NCBI RefSeq assembly: GCF_035975855.1
Contig: NZ_CP109055.1
Span: forward strand, 806,001 to 870,000
DNA from: Streptomyces sp. NBC_01304
GTDB lineage: Bacteria > Actinomycetota > Actinomycetes > Streptomycetales > Streptomycetaceae
Length of the DNA: 64,000 bases
Direction: 5' to 3'
Position 1 is the stretch's first letter. Each line of letters opens with the position of its first letter. The translations under genes and the position numbers were made by a program. This document shows positions 24,613 through 33,315 of this stretch, piece after piece. The notes beneath the pieces were generated by a model. It did no database searches. It saw only the letters and a list, made by a program, of their open reading frames with translations, and was not told where the DNA came from.

Positions 24613-27401
24613 GCTTCGGCATCCAGGTCAACGGCCGGCCCTTCGACGCCGAGCCGCGTGCCGGGCAGTGTCTGCGGACGTATCTGCGCGAAAGCGGCTG
24701 GTTCGGCGTGAAGAAGGGCTGCGACGCCGGGGACTGCGGCGCCTGCACGGTCCATGTGGACGGCGAGCCGGTGCACAGCTGTCTCTATCCGGCCGTACGT
24801 GCCGAGGGCCGGTCGGTGACCACCGTGGAGGGGTTGGCCGCGCGGGACGGTGAACTCCACCCCGTACAGCAGAAGTTCCTGGACGCGCAGGGCTTCCAGT
24901 GCGGGTTCTGCACCGCGGGGTTCCTGATGACGACGGCTGCCCTCGAAGCGGAGAAGGGATGCGCGCACGACGACGGCAAGTTGGACGACCTGCCGCGGGC
25001 CTTCAAGGGCAACATCTGCCGCTGCACCGGATATCGCGCCATCGAGGACGCCGTCCGCGGGGTCAAGCACACCGAGCAACCCGGCGCGGGCGAGGCGGTC
25101 GGCAAGAGCCTCGGCGCCCCCGCCGGCCCACACATCGTGACGGGCACCGCCCGCTACACCTTCGACGTGGAGGTCCCCGGGCTCCTCCACATGAAGCTGC
25201 TGCGCTCCCCGCACCCGCACGCCCGCATCCTCGCCATCGACACCTCCGCGGCCCTCCGCGTGCCCGGCGTGCATGCCGTCCTCACCCACGAGGACGCCCC
25301 CGCCACGCTCTACTCCAGCGCCAGGCACGAGCACCCGCACGAGGACCCCGACGACACCCGCGTCCTGGACGACGTCGTCCGCTTCGTCGGCCAGCGCGTC
25401 GCCGCCGTCGTCGCGATCAGCGAGCAGGCCGCCGAGGAGGGCTGCCGGCGGATCGAGGTGACGTACGAGCAACTCCCTTACGTCACCGACCCCGAGGAGG
25501 CGATGCGCCCCGGGGCACCCGTCATCCACGCGGGCAAGGGTGCGCAGGAGCGGATCGCCCGCGTCGAGAACAACGTGGCCGGCGAGGTGCACGGTGAGAT
25601 CGGCTCGGTGGACGACGGGTTCGCCGAGGCCTCGGTCGTGTACGAGGAGACCTTCCGGACCCAGCGCGTGCAGCACGCCAGCCTCGAAACCCATGGCTGT
25701 GTCGCGTACTTCGAGCCGAAGGAGGACGGAAGCGGGGAACGTCTCACCGTGCGCTCCAGCACGCAGACCCCGTTCCTGACCCGCCGCGCGCTGTGCGCCC
25801 TCTACGGATTCCCGGAGGACGAGGTCCGGGTCGTCGCGGGCCGGGTGGGCGGTGGCTTCGGCGGCAAGCAGGAGATGTTCGCCGAGGACGTCGTCGCCCT
25901 CGCCGCGCTCAAGCTGCGCCGCCCGGTCAAGCTCGAGTTCACCCGCGCCGAGCAGTTCTACGGGGCCAGCACCCGCCACCCGTTCACGATCCGCATCAAG
26001 CTGGGCGCCCGCGCCGACGGCACGCTGACCGCGATCCAGATGCGGGTGGTCTCCAACACCGGCGCCTACGGCAACCACGGACCCGGCGTCATGTTCCACA
26101 GCGTCGGCGAGTCCTTCGCCATCTACCGGGCCCCGCACAAGAAGGTCGACGCGTACGCCGTCTACACCAACGTCGTCCCCTCAGGAGCCTTCCGCGGCTA
26201 CGGACTTGGCCAGACCACCTTCGCCGTCGAGTCCGCCATGGACGAGGTCGCCCGTCGCCTCGGCATGGACCCGCTGGCCTTCCGGGAGAAGAACATCATC
26301 GGCCCCGGCGACCACATGGTCACCCCGATCGGCCACGACGAGGACCTCTACATCGCCTCGTACGGCCTCGACCAGTGCCTGAGCATCGTCCGCAGCGCCA
26401 TCGCCGAGGACCGCAGCACCGAAGAGGTGCCCGAGGGCTGGCTCACCGGTCAGGGCGCCGCCACGGCGATGATCGCCACCGCCCCGCCGAACGGGCACTA
26501 CGCGGATGCCACCGTCTCCCTCCTTGCCGACGGGACGTACGACATCGCCGTCGGGACGGCCGAGTTCGGCAACGGCACCACCACCGTGCACAAGCAGATC
26601 ACCGCGGGAGCCCTGAACACGACCGTCGACCGGATCGTCGTCCGCCAGTCCGACACCGCCGTCGTCCGCCACGACACCGGCGCCTTCGGATCCGCCGGCA
26701 CCGTCGTGGCAGGCAAGGCGGTGCTGCTCGCCGCGGACTCCCTGGCCGGGCGGCTGAAGACCTTCGCGGCCCGGTACACCGGAGTGCCCCGCCACCTGTG
26801 CACGCTCGATGCGGAGGCGTTCGACTGCGCGGGTCGCTCGGTCACGCTCAAGGAGTTGCACGAGGCCGCTCACGCGCGAGGAGCGCAGGACGAGCTCACC
26901 GCGGACGGCTACTGGGGCGGCAGCCCGCGCTCCGTGGCCTTCAACGCGCAATGGTTCCGTGTCGCGGTCGACCCGGAGACGGGCGAGATGAGGATCCTGC
27001 GCAGCGTGCACGCGGCCGACGCGGGAAAGGTCATGAACCCCTTGCAGTGCCGGGGCCAGGTCGAAGGCGGAGTCGCCCAGGCGCTGGGTGCCACGCTGTT
27101 CGAGACCGTACGGGTCGACGAGCGTGGCGAGGTGACGACGGCGGCCTTCCGCCGGTACCGCCTTCCGCAGTACGCCGACGTGCCGCGTACCGAGGTCCAC
27201 TTCATGGAGACGTCCGACTCGACCGGCCCGCTCGGAGCCAAGTCGATGAGCGAGAGCCCCTTCAACCCGGTCGCCCCGGCCTTCGCCAACGCCTTGTACG
27301 ACGCCACGGGCATCCGCTTCACCGAACTGCCCGTCACCCGCGACCGCGTCTGGCTGGCGATGAACCAGCGGGCGGCGCGGCGGGGCAAGCCCTCCCCCTG
27401 A
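24609..27401 (+). CDS. xdhA: Fused [2Fe-2S] and molybdopterin subunit of xanthine-dehydrogenase-type enzyme
   Basis: 930 aa. Residues 1-155 are the two [2Fe-2S] domains: Cys 38, 43, 46, 58 (plant-type) and Cys 98, 101, 137, 139. After a short linker, residues about 168-930 are the aldehyde-oxidase/xanthine-dehydrogenase molybdopterin domain (GRVGGGFGGKQ, GAFRGYGLGQ, and a C-terminal GAKSMSESPFNP region with the expected catalytic Glu). In many bacteria these are separate genes; here they form one chain with FAD on XdhB. The purine context (PucR, XdhC, aminohydrolase) supports hypoxanthine/xanthine oxidation, though other N-heterocycles are possible. Confidence 0.9.
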   Translation: MSFGIQVNGRPFDAEPRAGQCLRTYLRESGWFGVKKGCDAGDCGACTVHVDGEPVHSCLYPAVRAEGRSVTTVEGLAARDGELHPVQQKFLDAQGFQCGFCTAGFLMTTAALEAEKGCAHDDGKLDDLPRAFKGNICRCTGYRAIEDAVRGVKHTEQPGAGEAVGKSLGAPAGPHIVTGTARYTFDVEVPGLLHMKLLRSPHPHARILAIDTSAALRVPGVHAVLTHEDAPATLYSSARHEHPHEDPDDTRVLDDVVRFVGQRVAAVVAISEQAAEEGCRRIEVTYEQLPYVTDPEEAMRPGAPVIHAGKGAQERIARVENNVAGEVHGEIGSVDDGFAEASVVYEETFRTQRVQHASLETHGCVAYFEPKEDGSGERLTVRSSTQTPFLTRRALCALYGFPEDEVRVVAGRVGGGFGGKQEMFAEDVVALAALKLRRPVKLEFTRAEQFYGASTRHPFTIRIKLGARADGTLTAIQMRVVSNTGAYGNHGPGVMFHSVGESFAIYRAPHKKVDAYAVYTNVVPSGAFRGYGLGQTTFAVESAMDEVARRLGMDPLAFREKNIIGPGDHMVTPIGHDEDLYIASYGLDQCLSIVRSAIAEDRSTEEVPEGWLTGQGAATAMIATAPPNGHYADATVSLLADGTYDIAVGTAEFGNGTTTVHKQITAGALNTTVDRIVVRQSDTAVVRHDTGAFGSAGTVVAGKAVLLAADSLAGRLKTFAARYTGVPRHLCTLDAEAFDCAGRSVTLKELHEAAHARGAQDELTADGYWGGSPRSVAFNAQWFRVAVDPETGEMRILRSVHAADAGKVMNPLQCRGQVEGGVAQALGATLFETVRVDERGEVTTAAFRRYRLPQYADVPRTEVHFMETSDSTGPLGAKSMSESPFNPVAPAFANALYDATGIRFTELPVTRDRVWLAMNQRAARRGKPSP

Positions 27402-27484
27402 CCCCCGGCCGGTCGCACGCACCATCCCGCTCGCCCCTCCACACACCCCTTTTTCCTTGAGTCCCCCATGCGAAGGAGACCGCC

Positions 27485-28636
27485 ATGCTGGACATCGCCG
27501 AAGAACTCGACAGGTGGGCCCGGCAGGGACGTGAGTTCGCCGTCGCCACGGTCGTGGCCACGAACGGAAGCTCGCCCCGGCAGCCCGGTGCGGCCCTCGC
27601 CGTCGACAGCGCCGGCACGGCCGTCGGGTCGGTCTCCGGCGGATGCGTGGAGGGCGCGGTCTACGACCTGTGCCGGCAGGCCCTGGCCGACGGCGAGAGC
27701 ACCCTGGAGAGCTTCGGCTACAGCGACGAAGACGCCTTCGCCGTCGGCCTGACCTGCGGCGGGGTCATCGACATACTCGTCACGCCGGTCCTGGCCGACT
27801 CGCCCGCCCGCGCGGTGTTCACGGCGGCCTGTGCCGCCGCCTCACGAAGGTCCGCGGCGGCACTGGTCCGCGTTGCCGAAGGGCCGTCCGCACTCCTCGG
27901 CCGCGCCCTTCTGGTCCATCCCGACGGCAGGTACGAAGGCGGGCTCGGCGGCGACCTCGGCCTGGACCGGGCAGCGGCCGAGGCGGCCCACGCCATGTTG
28001 GACGCCGGGCAGACCGGCGGGGTCGCCATCGGCGAGGACGGCTCGCGCTGCGGGCAGCCGCTGACGCTCCTCGTCGAGTCCAGCGTCCCCGCCCCCCGCA
28101 TGATCGTTTTCGGGGCGATCGACTTCGCGTCGGCGCTCGTCAGGGTCGGAAAACTCCTCGGTCACCACGTGACCGTGTGCGACGCCCGCCCCGTCTTCGC
28201 AACGAGGGAACGCTTTCCCGAGGCGGACGAGGTCGTCGTCGACTGGCCGCACCGCTACCTGGCGGCGACGCGGCTGGACTCCCGGGCGGTGCTCTGCGTC
28301 CTCACCCACGACGCCAAGTTCGACGTACCCCTGCTGGAGTTGGCGTTGAGGCTGCCCGTGGCGTACATCGGCGCGATGGGTTCGCGCCGCACCCACCAGG
28401 AGCGCAACGAGCGGCTGCGGGAGGCCGGCGTCACCGAACTGGAACTGGCCCGCCTGAGGTCCCCCATCGGACTCGACCTGGGCGCGCGGACACCGGAGGA
28501 GACGGCGCTGTCGATCGCGGCGGAGATCGTGGCCGTCCGGCGCGGCGGCTCCGGTGCGGCGCTGAGAGGGGCCCAGACACCGATCCACCACGACGGGGCA
28601 AGGGGCCCCGCACGAAGGATCGGTGAGGTCGCTTAG
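27485..28636 (+). CDS. xdhC: XdhC/CoxI family molybdenum cofactor maturation protein
   Basis: 383 aa. ATG 27485, GAAGGAG upstream. N-terminal CoxI domain (AVATVVATNGSSPRQPGAALAV, SVSGGCVEGAV, LTCGGVIDILV) and C-terminal XdhC Rossmann domain (MIVFGAIDFASALVRVG, YIGAMGSRRTHQERNERL). XdhC proteins bind Moco and help sulfurate and insert it into xanthine dehydrogenase. Third gene of the xdh cluster, 83 bp after XdhA. The nucleotide motif reads GAIDFA where GxGxxA is usual, a mild departure. Confidence 0.92.
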   Translation: MLDIAEELDRWARQGREFAVATVVATNGSSPRQPGAALAVDSAGTAVGSVSGGCVEGAVYDLCRQALADGESTLESFGYSDEDAFAVGLTCGGVIDILVTPVLADSPARAVFTAACAAASRRSAAALVRVAEGPSALLGRALLVHPDGRYEGGLGGDLGLDRAAAEAAHAMLDAGQTGGVAIGEDGSRCGQPLTLLVESSVPAPRMIVFGAIDFASALVRVGKLLGHHVTVCDARPVFATRERFPEADEVVVDWPHRYLAATRLDSRAVLCVLTHDAKFDVPLLELALRLPVAYIGAMGSRRTHQERNERLREAGVTELELARLRSPIGLDLGARTPEETALSIAAEIVAVRRGGSGAALRGAQTPIHHDGARGPARRIGEVA

Positions 28637-28640
28637 CCGC

Positions 28641-28690
28641 GACTGGACTCGCCTGGACTCGCCTGGACGCGCCTGGACGCGCCTGGACGC
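28641..28690. repeat. 10-bp tandem repeat GCCTGGACGC, five copies
   Basis: Units at 28641 (imperfect), 28651 (GCCTGGACTC), 28661, 28671 and 28681 (GCCTGGACGC), starting 5 bp after the xdhC stop. Function unknown. Confidence 0.85.
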
Positions 28691-29257
28691 GATGCTGTTG
28701 CGTTGGCTGCGATCGTGGTCCGCCGGCCCGGGCCGCACGGTCCTCACATCTCGGTGGCGGCCCCGGGAACCGTAATGCAACGGCATTGCGCTTGGACGAC
28801 GCCTGGTTGATCATCCAGCGAACCACCTTGCAGCCACGCGCATTTCGGTTCCCCGTCCAGTAGATCCCCGGACCGCCGCTTGATGGACTGGAGTCGTTCA
28901 AATGACGGGTCGCACCGGCTTTCGCGGTCCGTTGCCGAGAGGAGACGGCTGTGTGGCGTGGCGTCTGGTGACCATGCCACGCAGTCCCCTTCGAGAACCG
29001 TCGCCGCATCGACGGCCCGGTGGCAAGCGCCGCCCGAACAACATCCTCGGCACAGCGGACCACCGATGCCGACGCCATCCACGCCCGACAGCCTGCCGCG
29101 GAACGTCGGATGATGAACCAGAGGATGCCATGCAGGCGTTCGTAGCAACCTCACAACTGCCAAGCAGATTCGGCATATTGGCTCGCAGACGGGGTTCTCG
29201 TCAGGGGCGATCGGGTATCACTTGTCGCGGCACCGATCGCCGTCCGAAGGGGAACCG
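28691..29257. other. 567-bp region without a recognised gene
   Basis: Between the xdhC repeat and the sulfite-oxidase-like gene. It has lower GC and irregular codon use in every frame; short open frames exist on both strands but none has a ribosome site and family-like sequence together. It probably holds the promoter of the gene at 29258 and may include decayed sequence. Confidence 0.5.
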
Positions 29258-29794
29258 ATGAGCCGACCGAGCACCGCATCCCTCGCCACCCCGACCGGCA
29301 TCGCGACCTTCACGGTCGGCGGGGAGGTCGCGCAGTCGTTCACGCTCACCGTCGCGGACCTCCGCGACGGCTGGCCGCAGCATCAGGCGGAGGTGACCTT
29401 CGACTGCGCCACCAGCGGGCCGCAGCACCACCGCTTCGAAGGGCCCCTGCTGCACGACGTCATGCGCACCGCAGAGCCCGGCTTCGACCCCCGGCGGCGC
29501 AAGGACCGTTCCCGCTTCGTCCTCGCGATCAGCGGGGGCGACGGTCACCACACCGTGCTCTCGTGGGGCGAGATCGACCCCGACTTCGCCGGCTCCCCGG
29601 TACTGCTGGCGACCCGGCTCGACGACACGGATCTCGATGCGGCTGGCAGTCAGCTCGTCGTGCCCTCGGACCGCTGCGGGGCCCGGTACATCAGCGCGAT
29701 CACCAGCATCTGGGCCGGCGCCTGCCGTCCGGCACATGCGCGGATGCCGACCAGGAGCGTGACGACGGCTGGTCCTGAGGCCGTCGCGAACTGA
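29258..29794 (+). CDS. Sulfite-oxidase-like molybdopterin-binding domain protein
   Basis: 178 aa, ATG 29258 with GAAGGGGAA upstream. It is a single small oxidoreductase molybdopterin-binding domain (FTVGGEVAQSFTLTVADLRD, VTFDCATSGPQHH with Cys 50 at the position of the Mo ligand, LLHDVM, VLSWGEIDP, CGARYISAITSIW). No signal peptide, haem or dimerisation domain, so it is much shorter than sulfite oxidases or YedY. Function unknown; the nearby Mo-enzyme genes fit. Confidence 0.8.
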   Translation: MSRPSTASLATPTGIATFTVGGEVAQSFTLTVADLRDGWPQHQAEVTFDCATSGPQHHRFEGPLLHDVMRTAEPGFDPRRRKDRSRFVLAISGGDGHHTVLSWGEIDPDFAGSPVLLATRLDDTDLDAAGSQLVVPSDRCGARYISAITSIWAGACRPAHARMPTRSVTTAGPEAVAN

Positions 29795-29803
29795 CCGACC
29801 GGC

Positions 29804-31165
29804 CTACGTCTCGTAGGTCTGGATGCGCGTGCCGTCGCTGCGCCGGGTGAGTGCCGGGAGCCGCTCGGCGAGTTCCGCGACGGTCCCGGCCACGTCGACG
29901 GTGAGCAACTTGCGGTCGCGCATCAGGACTTGGCCGTCGACGATCGTGGTCACCACGTCGCTCGCGCGGGCGCTGTGCACCAGCGTGGCGGCGAGGTCGT
30001 GCACGGGTTGCGTATGCGGTCCGGAGACGTCGACGAGCACCAGGTCGGCGCGCCGTCCCGGTGCGAGCGACCCGATGCTGTCGCCGAGCCCGAGCGCCTG
30101 GGCGCTCTGCAGCGTGGCGTGGTGCAGGGCTTGGCGGGCGGTGAGCCAAGTGGGATCGCGGCGGGCGGACTTCTGCACCAGGGCGGTGAGCGTCATGGCC
30201 TCCCACACGTCGAGGGTGTTGTTCGACGCGGCGCCGTCCGTCGCGAGCCCGACGGGGATGCCCAGGTCCGCGAGTTCCTTGACGGGCGTGGTGTCCCAGC
30301 CGAATTTCAGATAGCCGCGCGGGGCGGTCGCGACGGCGATCCGGCCCGTGGCGCGCGCCAGCACGGCGAAGTCGCTCTCGGCGATACCGGTGCCGTGCGC
30401 GATGAGCAGGTCGGCGTCGAGGAGGCCGGCGCGCTCCAGGACCTCGATGGGCGTACGGCCCTCGGTGGCGAGGGAGTGCTCGGTCTGGGCGCGGTTCTCG
30501 GCGGCATGGAGGTGCACCTGGAGGCCGTGTTCCAGGGCGAGTTCGGCGGTCGCGGCGAGGTCAGGACCGTCCACGGTGTACGGGGCGTGCGGGGCGAGGG
30601 CCGTGGTGATCCGGCCGTCCGCGGCGCCCCTGGTGCGCAGGGCGAAGTCCAGTGACCGCTCGCGGCCCTGCGGGCCCTGCGAGGAGAAGTAGGCCCAGCC
30701 CAGGTGCGCGCGCAGCCCGCTCTCCGCGGCGACCGCCGCCACGGCGTCCATCTCGAAATAGTGGTCCGCGAAGCAGGTCACACCGCCCCGGATCATCTCC
30801 GCGCAGGCGAGCCGGGCACCCAACTCCACGTCCCGCTCGGTGAGGTTGGACTCGATGGGCCAGATCCAGTCGTTGAACCACTCCTCCACCGGAAGGTCCT
30901 CGGCGATGCCCCGCAGGGTGACCATCGGCGTGTGCGTATGGCAGTTGATGAAGCCGGGCAGCGCGACTTGCCCGTCGGCCTCGATGCGTTCGCGGGCCGG
31001 GAGACCTGCCGCCTCTGCGGCCGGCAGCAGTGCGTCGATGACTCCGTCGCGTACGACCACGGCGCAGTCCTCGAGGAAGTCGATCCGTTGGTGTTCGTCA
31101 TGCACCAGGGCCGTGCAGCCGGAGATGAGGAGATCAGCGGGGCCTTGCGCGTCACGCGGTGTCAT
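29804..31165 (-). CDS. Amidohydrolase (TRZ/ATZ family; 8-oxoguanine or guanine/SAH deaminase-like)
   Basis: 453 aa from ATG 31165. Metal-dependent aminohydrolase: GFINCHTHTPM (HxH metal ligands, about residue 68), LHAAEN (His), ADLLIAHGTG, LATDGAASNN (Asp ligand). The core EEWFNDWIWPIE resembles S-adenosylhomocysteine/8-oxoguanine deaminases. With pucR/xdh beside it, a purine-base deaminase is the best guess, but sequence alone cannot separate substrates. TACCGT 6 nt before the ATG suggests its own leaderless promoter, although it also follows cysS by 63 bp on the same strand. Convergent to the Mo-domain gene, 9 bp apart. Confidence 0.87.
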   Translation of the reverse strand: MTPRDAQGPADLLISGCTALVHDEHQRIDFLEDCAVVVRDGVIDALLPAAEAAGLPARERIEADGQVALPGFINCHTHTPMVTLRGIAEDLPVEEWFNDWIWPIESNLTERDVELGARLACAEMIRGGVTCFADHYFEMDAVAAVAAESGLRAHLGWAYFSSQGPQGRERSLDFALRTRGAADGRITTALAPHAPYTVDGPDLAATAELALEHGLQVHLHAAENRAQTEHSLATEGRTPIEVLERAGLLDADLLIAHGTGIAESDFAVLARATGRIAVATAPRGYLKFGWDTTPVKELADLGIPVGLATDGAASNNTLDVWEAMTLTALVQKSARRDPTWLTARQALHHATLQSAQALGLGDSIGSLAPGRRADLVLVDVSGPHTQPVHDLAATLVHSARASDVVTTIVDGQVLMRDRKLLTVDVAGTVAELAERLPALTRRSDGTRIQTYET

Positions 31166-31171
31166 CGCGCA

Positions 31172-31177
31172 ACGGTA
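31172..31177 (-). promoter_or_regulatory. Candidate -10 element of the amidohydrolase gene
   Basis: TACCGT (minus strand) fits TANNNT and lies 6 nt from the ATG at 31165; no ribosome site is present. The -35 is unclear. Confidence 0.35.
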
Positions 31178-31228
31178 TCGGCACAGGGCACACGAGGCCG
31201 CCGACCGCTCGGGGCCGCACCGACCCAC

Positions 31229-32635
31229 TCAACGGCCCGGGACGCTCCAACGCGGCCCCTGCGGCGTGTCCGTCACCTCGACGCCCGCCGCGGCGAGGCG
31301 GTCCCTGATGCGGTCCGCCGCCGGGTAGTCGCGGCGGTCGCGGGCGATTCTGCGCTCGTCGAGCACCAGGCCGACCAGCTCGTCGAAGGTGTCCCGCAAT
31401 CCGCCGGTCGCGGGGGCGGTGGCCGACCACTGGGGTGCGAGCGGGTCGAGGCCGAGCACGTCCAGCATGGCCCTTGTCGTGCCGAGGAGTTGGGCCGTCT
31501 GTTCCTTGTCGTCCGCGGCCAGCGCCGTGTTGCCCGCGCGGACATGCTGGTGGACCAGCGCGACCGCCTGGGGGACGCCCAGGTCGTCGTCGAGCGCGGC
31601 GGCGAATGCGCCGGGCACGGGCTCCGGCTCCGGCTCCGAGGTGAGTGCGGTGCCGAGGCGTTCGGCGGCGCGCAGGACGAACTGCTCGATCCTGCCGTAG
31701 GCGGCCGCGGCCTCGTCCAGGGCCGCCGGGGTGTACTCGATGGTGGAGCGGTAGTGGGCCGCTCCCAGGTAGTAGCGCAGGACGACCGGCCGGTGGCGGG
31801 TCAGGAGTTCGGACACGAGCAGCGAGTTCCCGAGCGACTTCGACATCTTCTCACCGCCCAGGGTGACCCACGCGTTGTGCATCCAGTACCGGGCGAAGGG
31901 GCTGCCTGCGGCCCGGGATTGGGCGCGTTCGTTCTCGTGGTGCGGGAAGAGCAGGTCGATGCCGCCGCCGTGGATGTCGAAGGTGTCGCCGAGATAGTGG
32001 TGGGCCATGGCCGAACACTCCAGGTGCCAGCCCGGCCGCCCCGGGCCCCAGGGGGTGTCCCAGTGCGGCTCGCCCGGTTTGGCGGCCTTCCACAGCGCGA
32101 AGTCCCTCGGATCCCGCTTGCCCGGCGCCGTGTCGCGCGCCGACTGCGCGTCGTCGGGGCGGTGCCCGGAGAGCTGCCCGTACTCGGCGAAGGAACCGAC
32201 CGAGAACAGCACGTCGCCGCCCGCCGCATAGGCATGCCCGCGCGCCGTCAACTCCCGCATGAGCTCGATCATTTGCGGGATGTGCCCGGTGGCGCGTGGC
32301 TCGACGGTGGGTGCAAGACAGCCGAGCGCCCGGTAGGCGGCGGTAAAGGCACGCTCGTTGCGCTGGGCGAGCTCCCAGTACGGCACCGGTTCGGCGGCCG
32401 CCTTGGTGAGGATCTTGTCGTCGATGTCGGTGACGTTGCGGCACAGCGTGACACGGTGGCCTGTGTGGGTGAGCCAGCGGGCGAGGATGTCGAAGTTGAC
32501 GCCCGAGCGGACGTGCCCGAGGTGCGGCGGCGACTGGACGGTGGCACCGCAGACGTAGAGGGACACCGCCCCCGGGGTGTGGGGGACGAAGCCGCGGACG
32601 GTGCGGGTCGCGGTGTCGAAGAGCCTCAACGGCAC
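31229..32635 (-). CDS. cysS: Cysteinyl-tRNA synthetase, operon-linked copy
   Basis: 468 aa from GTG 32635, with AGGAGG 5 nt upstream. All catalytic elements are present: Zn ligands [14 protein letters not shown] and [15 protein letters not shown]-type HLGH, GEKMSKS, and the C-terminal anticodon-binding/DALR-type region ([19 protein letters not shown]). It charges tRNA-Cys in the cytoplasm. The gene overlaps the S26 peptidase by 10 bp and is the last of the peptide operon, a context unlike the housekeeping cysS of Streptomyces (inference from known gene order). It may secure Cys-tRNA for the Cys-rich peptide or serve self-protection. Not an MshC ligase, because the tRNA-binding domain is present. 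Confidence 0.9.
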   Translation of the reverse strand: MPLRLFDTATRTVRGFVPHTPGAVSLYVCGATVQSPPHLGHVRSGVNFDILARWLTHTGHRVTLCRNVTDIDDKILTKAAAEPVPYWELAQRNERAFTAAYRALGCLAPTVEPRATGHIPQMIELMRELTARGHAYAAGGDVLFSVGSFAEYGQLSGHRPDDAQSARDTAPGKRDPRDFALWKAAKPGEPHWDTPWGPGRPGWHLECSAMAHHYLGDTFDIHGGGIDLLFPHHENERAQSRAAGSPFARYWMHNAWVTLGGEKMSKSLGNSLLVSELLTRHRPVVLRYYLGAAHYRSTIEYTPAALDEAAAAYGRIEQFVLRAAERLGTALTSEPEPEPVPGAFAAALDDDLGVPQAVALVHQHVRAGNTALAADDKEQTAQLLGTTRAMLDVLGLDPLAPQWSATAPATGGLRDTFDELVGLVLDERRIARDRRDYPAADRIRDRLAAAGVEVTDTPQGPRWSVPGR

Positions 32636-33315
32636 GGCTGCCTCCTGGTGGGCGTAGGGGTATCGGGGCGCGGGTCGGATCGACGGGCCACGGGGCGTAC
32701 GACGGTTCCGAGGACGCGTACGGCCGGGAAGTAGCCCGTCTGCCGTGAGTCGAGGCTGGCCTCGGGGTTGTCGCCGAGGAGTACCAGGCGGCCGTCGGGC
32801 ACCTGCGCTTCCGGCACCGAGGCCAGCGCGGGCACGGTGGCGCGTGGCACCGTGTCACCGGGGACGGCCGCGACCCGCTTGATGATCCACAGCCGGGCGT
32901 GCACGGCGGCGGGCGCGGAACGGAAAGGGAGCGGCGGCTGCGACCACTGGCCGTGCGGGTCACGCTGTTCCAGTACGACCACGTCACCGGCCGCGAGCCG
33001 TCGGGTACGCCGGACCAGTACGCGATCGCCGTCCAGGAAGGACGGTTCCATGCTGCGGCCGCGTACGGTCACCACGGTGAGCCGGCGACCGAGGAGCGCG
33101 GCCGCGGCGACGCCGGTCCACGCTGCGAGCGCGGCAAGTCCCGGCAGCACGGCGGGCAGCGGACCGTACGCGCGTGCCGCCACCGGCACGGCAGCCGTGC
33201 ACAACACGGCGCACAGCAGGGCCGCGGCACGGGCGAGGCGCGCCCCGAGATGCCGGCGCTCCGCCGCGTGCGGGTCGGGCAGCACCGGGCCTGTCCGGGG
33301 GTCGGTCCGGGTCAT
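32626..33315 (-). CDS. S26 family signal peptidase of the peptide operon
   Basis: 229 aa. ATG 33315 overlaps the ABC gene stop (ATGA). Two N-terminal membrane segments (about 28-48 and 54-76), then box [13 protein letters not shown] with nucleophile Ser 88, box [12 protein letters not shown] with general-base Lys 146, and box [20 protein letters not shown] type I leader peptidase with its active site outside the membrane. In this operon the likely substrate is the Cys-rich precursor, whose leader ends in an Ala-Ser-Ala site. Similar to the SodN-maturation branch of S26, but no sodN is nearby. Confidence 0.9.
   Translation of the reverse strand: MTRTDPRTGPVLPDPHAAERRHLGARLARAAALLCAVLCTAAVPVAARAYGPLPAVLPGLAALAAWTGVAAAALLGRRLTVVTVRGRSMEPSFLDGDRVLVRRTRRLAAGDVVVLEQRDPHGQWSQPPLPFRSAPAAVHARLWIIKRVAAVPGDTVPRATVPALASVPEAQVPDGRLVLLGDNPEASLDSRQTGYFPAVRVLGTVVRPVARRSDPRPDTPTPTRRQPCR

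Noticed and set aside
28902..29261. 119-codon plus-strand frame before the sulfite-oxidase-like gene
   Set aside because: Arg-rich, no ribosome site, overlaps the real start, and no family-like sequence.
31229..32635. CysS-like gene as MshC (mycothiol ligase)
   Set aside because: The full C-terminal tRNA-binding region and KMSKS context of CysRS are present, and no mycothiol gene adjoins.
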